Source: JAZNQN01 sp045656005
GTDB taxonomy: Bacteria; Bacillota; Clostridia; UMGS1883; UMGS1540
Direction of reading: 5' to 3'
DNA: 13,668 nucleotides
Assembly (NCBI GenBank): GCA_045656005.1
Contig: JAZOQG010000009.1
Coordinates: forward strand, 1 to 13,668
A model generated the notes under the pieces. It was not told where the DNA came from, did no database searches, and was given only the letters and a program-made list of their open reading frames with translations. Position 1 is the stretch's first letter. Each line of letters starts with the position of its first letter. Of this stretch, positions 12,908 through 13,668 are shown piece after piece. The translations under genes were made by a program, and so were the position numbers.

Positions 12908-13423
12908 TTATGGTAATATGTGTGACGCCTTTGAATTTTTAGGAACAGGATTACCATACTTGTCTAAATAATAATCATGTTTCCCGGTCGATGTTGGATT
13001 TAATATGTGGTAATGGTCTTTTCCTCCATAACCACCAACTCCTTTTTTCCCTTTATCAAATCTAATTGTTAAGCCGTCTTTCCTAAATGTACGTGATGAA
13101 GTATTCTTTTGCATTGCCGTTAATGTTGTTTCCTTCCAACCACTATTTTTTAATTTTGTTGGTCTTTTTGGAAGTTTTGGTATTTTTAAGACTGATTCAC
13201 CGGTATCCGACACCTTGTTTGCAATTTTAGCAAGTTTTGAAGTATCCGCCATTTCGCCTATAAACGGGATTACTCCAAAAGCATCAAGTCCTGCGGAAAG
13301 AAAATCTCCACGAAGTAAGTCAACAGGTATTGCAGCAAGGTCTGTAAAAGTATCAAGTCCGGGAATAAGTGATGCGGCTGTCAAGAAATTGCTTAATGCA
13401 TCTAATCTGCTGCCCGTTGTGTT
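12908..13423 (-). CDS. C-terminal fragment of a polymorphic toxin (pretoxin linker plus toxin domain), no valid start
   Basis: The open frame of 171 residues has two parts. The first (about 8-60; SLIPGLDTFTDLAAIPVDLL, then LDAFGVIPFIGEMADTSKLAK) is a hydrophobic pretoxin-type linker found just before toxin tips in secreted polymorphic toxins. The last 75 residues form a compact basic domain with GLTIRFDKGKKG, GGKDHYHILNP, HDYYLDKYGNPVP and SHILP. The histidines suggest a nuclease-like site, but I cannot name the family. No start with a ribosome site exists; a TTG at 13384 is poor, and an in-frame TGA (13424-13426) lies directly upstream. The fragment was probably the end of a longer protein. 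The putative immunity gene follows immediately. Confidence 0.6.
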   Translation of the reverse strand, partial: NTTGSRLDALSNFLTAASLIPGLDTFTDLAAIPVDLLRGDFLSAGLDAFGVIPFIGEMADTSKLAKIANKVSDTGESVLKIPKLPKRPTKLKNSGWKETTLTAMQKNTSSRTFRKDGLTIRFDKGKKGVGGYGGKDHYHILNPTSTGKHDYYLDKYGNPVPKNSKASHILP

Positions 13424-13667
13424 TCAAAAATTTCCTCTTACTCCTCCACCCATTAAGCAGTCACCTGCTTTCATGTTTAGCTATTTGATATTTAGTACTT
13501 CCATATTTACTACCACCTGGCATATAAGATAAATAGTAATCTTTTAAATAAACTTCAAATTGACCTGCAGCTGTAACCTGTTTGTACGGACTATTACCTG
13601 CCCACTTTGACCAAGATTTAGAATCACATCTATTTAATATTACAGATACAACTCCTAAAGCATCATT
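13424..13667 (-). pseudogene. Frameshifted end of a SleB-like cell-wall hydrolase domain
   Basis: From the window edge one frame reads NDALGVVSVILNR, then YKQVTAAGQFEVYLKDYYLS and MPGGSKYGSTKYQIAKHE, and hits TGA at 13461-13463. This resembles the SleB/Hydrolase_2 peptidoglycan-cleaving domain (A-GV-VILNR, then a QF motif). The expected continuation AGDCLMGGGVRGNF lies one frame over, from about 13469, and ends at TGA 13424-13426. It is in the same frame as the downstream toxin part. A single extra base in the AAA run at 13468-13471 would explain the shift. The N-terminus lies outside the window. It may be real decay or a sequence error. Confidence 0.5.
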
Positions 13668-13668
13668 T

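Noticed and set aside
13382..13384. TTG as the true start of the toxin gene
   Set aside because: There is no ribosome site, and the linker-like sequence continues upstream in frame to the TGA at 13424-13426.

Overview
The window looks like a chromosomal segment of a low-GC Gram-positive bacterium, most likely a member of the Clostridia. The evidence is AT-rich DNA with strong AGGAGG ribosome sites, TTG and GTG starts, the rpmG-secE-nusG-rplK-rplA-rplJ-rplL order, Firmicutes-type r-protein leader RNAs, an ApbE / NusG_II / Gx-transporter trio, and a DUF5685 plus J-domain pair typical of Clostridia. Genus cannot be read from the sequence.

Positions 1-5480 (+ strand) hold a tightly packed, probably cotranscribed run: the end of hflX, an IMPACT/YigZ protein, a MATE exporter, a PHP-domain phosphoesterase, a lipoprotein ApbE flavinyltransferase, a NusG_II-domain membrane-anchored protein and a Gx transporter. 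Adjacent genes abut, overlap or are separated by a few bases. An intrinsic terminator spans the last stop codon. The last three genes resemble the flavin and extracytoplasmic electron-transfer loci of Firmicutes.

Positions 5465-6640 (- strand) hold an AbrB-type regulator with a four-cysteine C-terminal knuckle and a DinJ-YafQ toxin-antitoxin operon. The regulator is preceded by a promoter and a roughly 190-nt, strongly structured leader: nested inverted repeats, a possible pseudoknot, and a terminator-like hairpin just before the ribosome site. This leader is the best candidate here for an undescribed regulatory element. The DinJ-YafQ operon has an exact consensus promoter, an operator-like repeat and its own terminator.

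Positions 6640-10470 (- strand) hold the ribosomal/transcription operon rpmG, secE, nusG, rplK, rplA, rplJ, rplL. It has a promoter at 10438-10466, two L1-type regulatory hairpins (before rplK and before rplA), an L10 leader with an attenuator before rplJ, and a strong terminator after rplL. L10 carries a long Ala/Glu/Pro tail. An unexplained fold lies between rplL and dinJ.

Positions 10517-12420 (- strand) hold three genes: a DUF5685 protein with two aspartate-rich motifs, a J-domain/TPR-like protein with a cysteine-rich tail, and a small polytopic membrane protein.

Positions 12555-13668 (- strand) are accessory: a putative immunity protein, the C-terminal part of a polymorphic toxin without a start, and a broken SleB-like cell-wall hydrolase end. 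The last two may once have been a single toxin gene. No CRISPR array, tRNA, rRNA or insertion sequence was seen.
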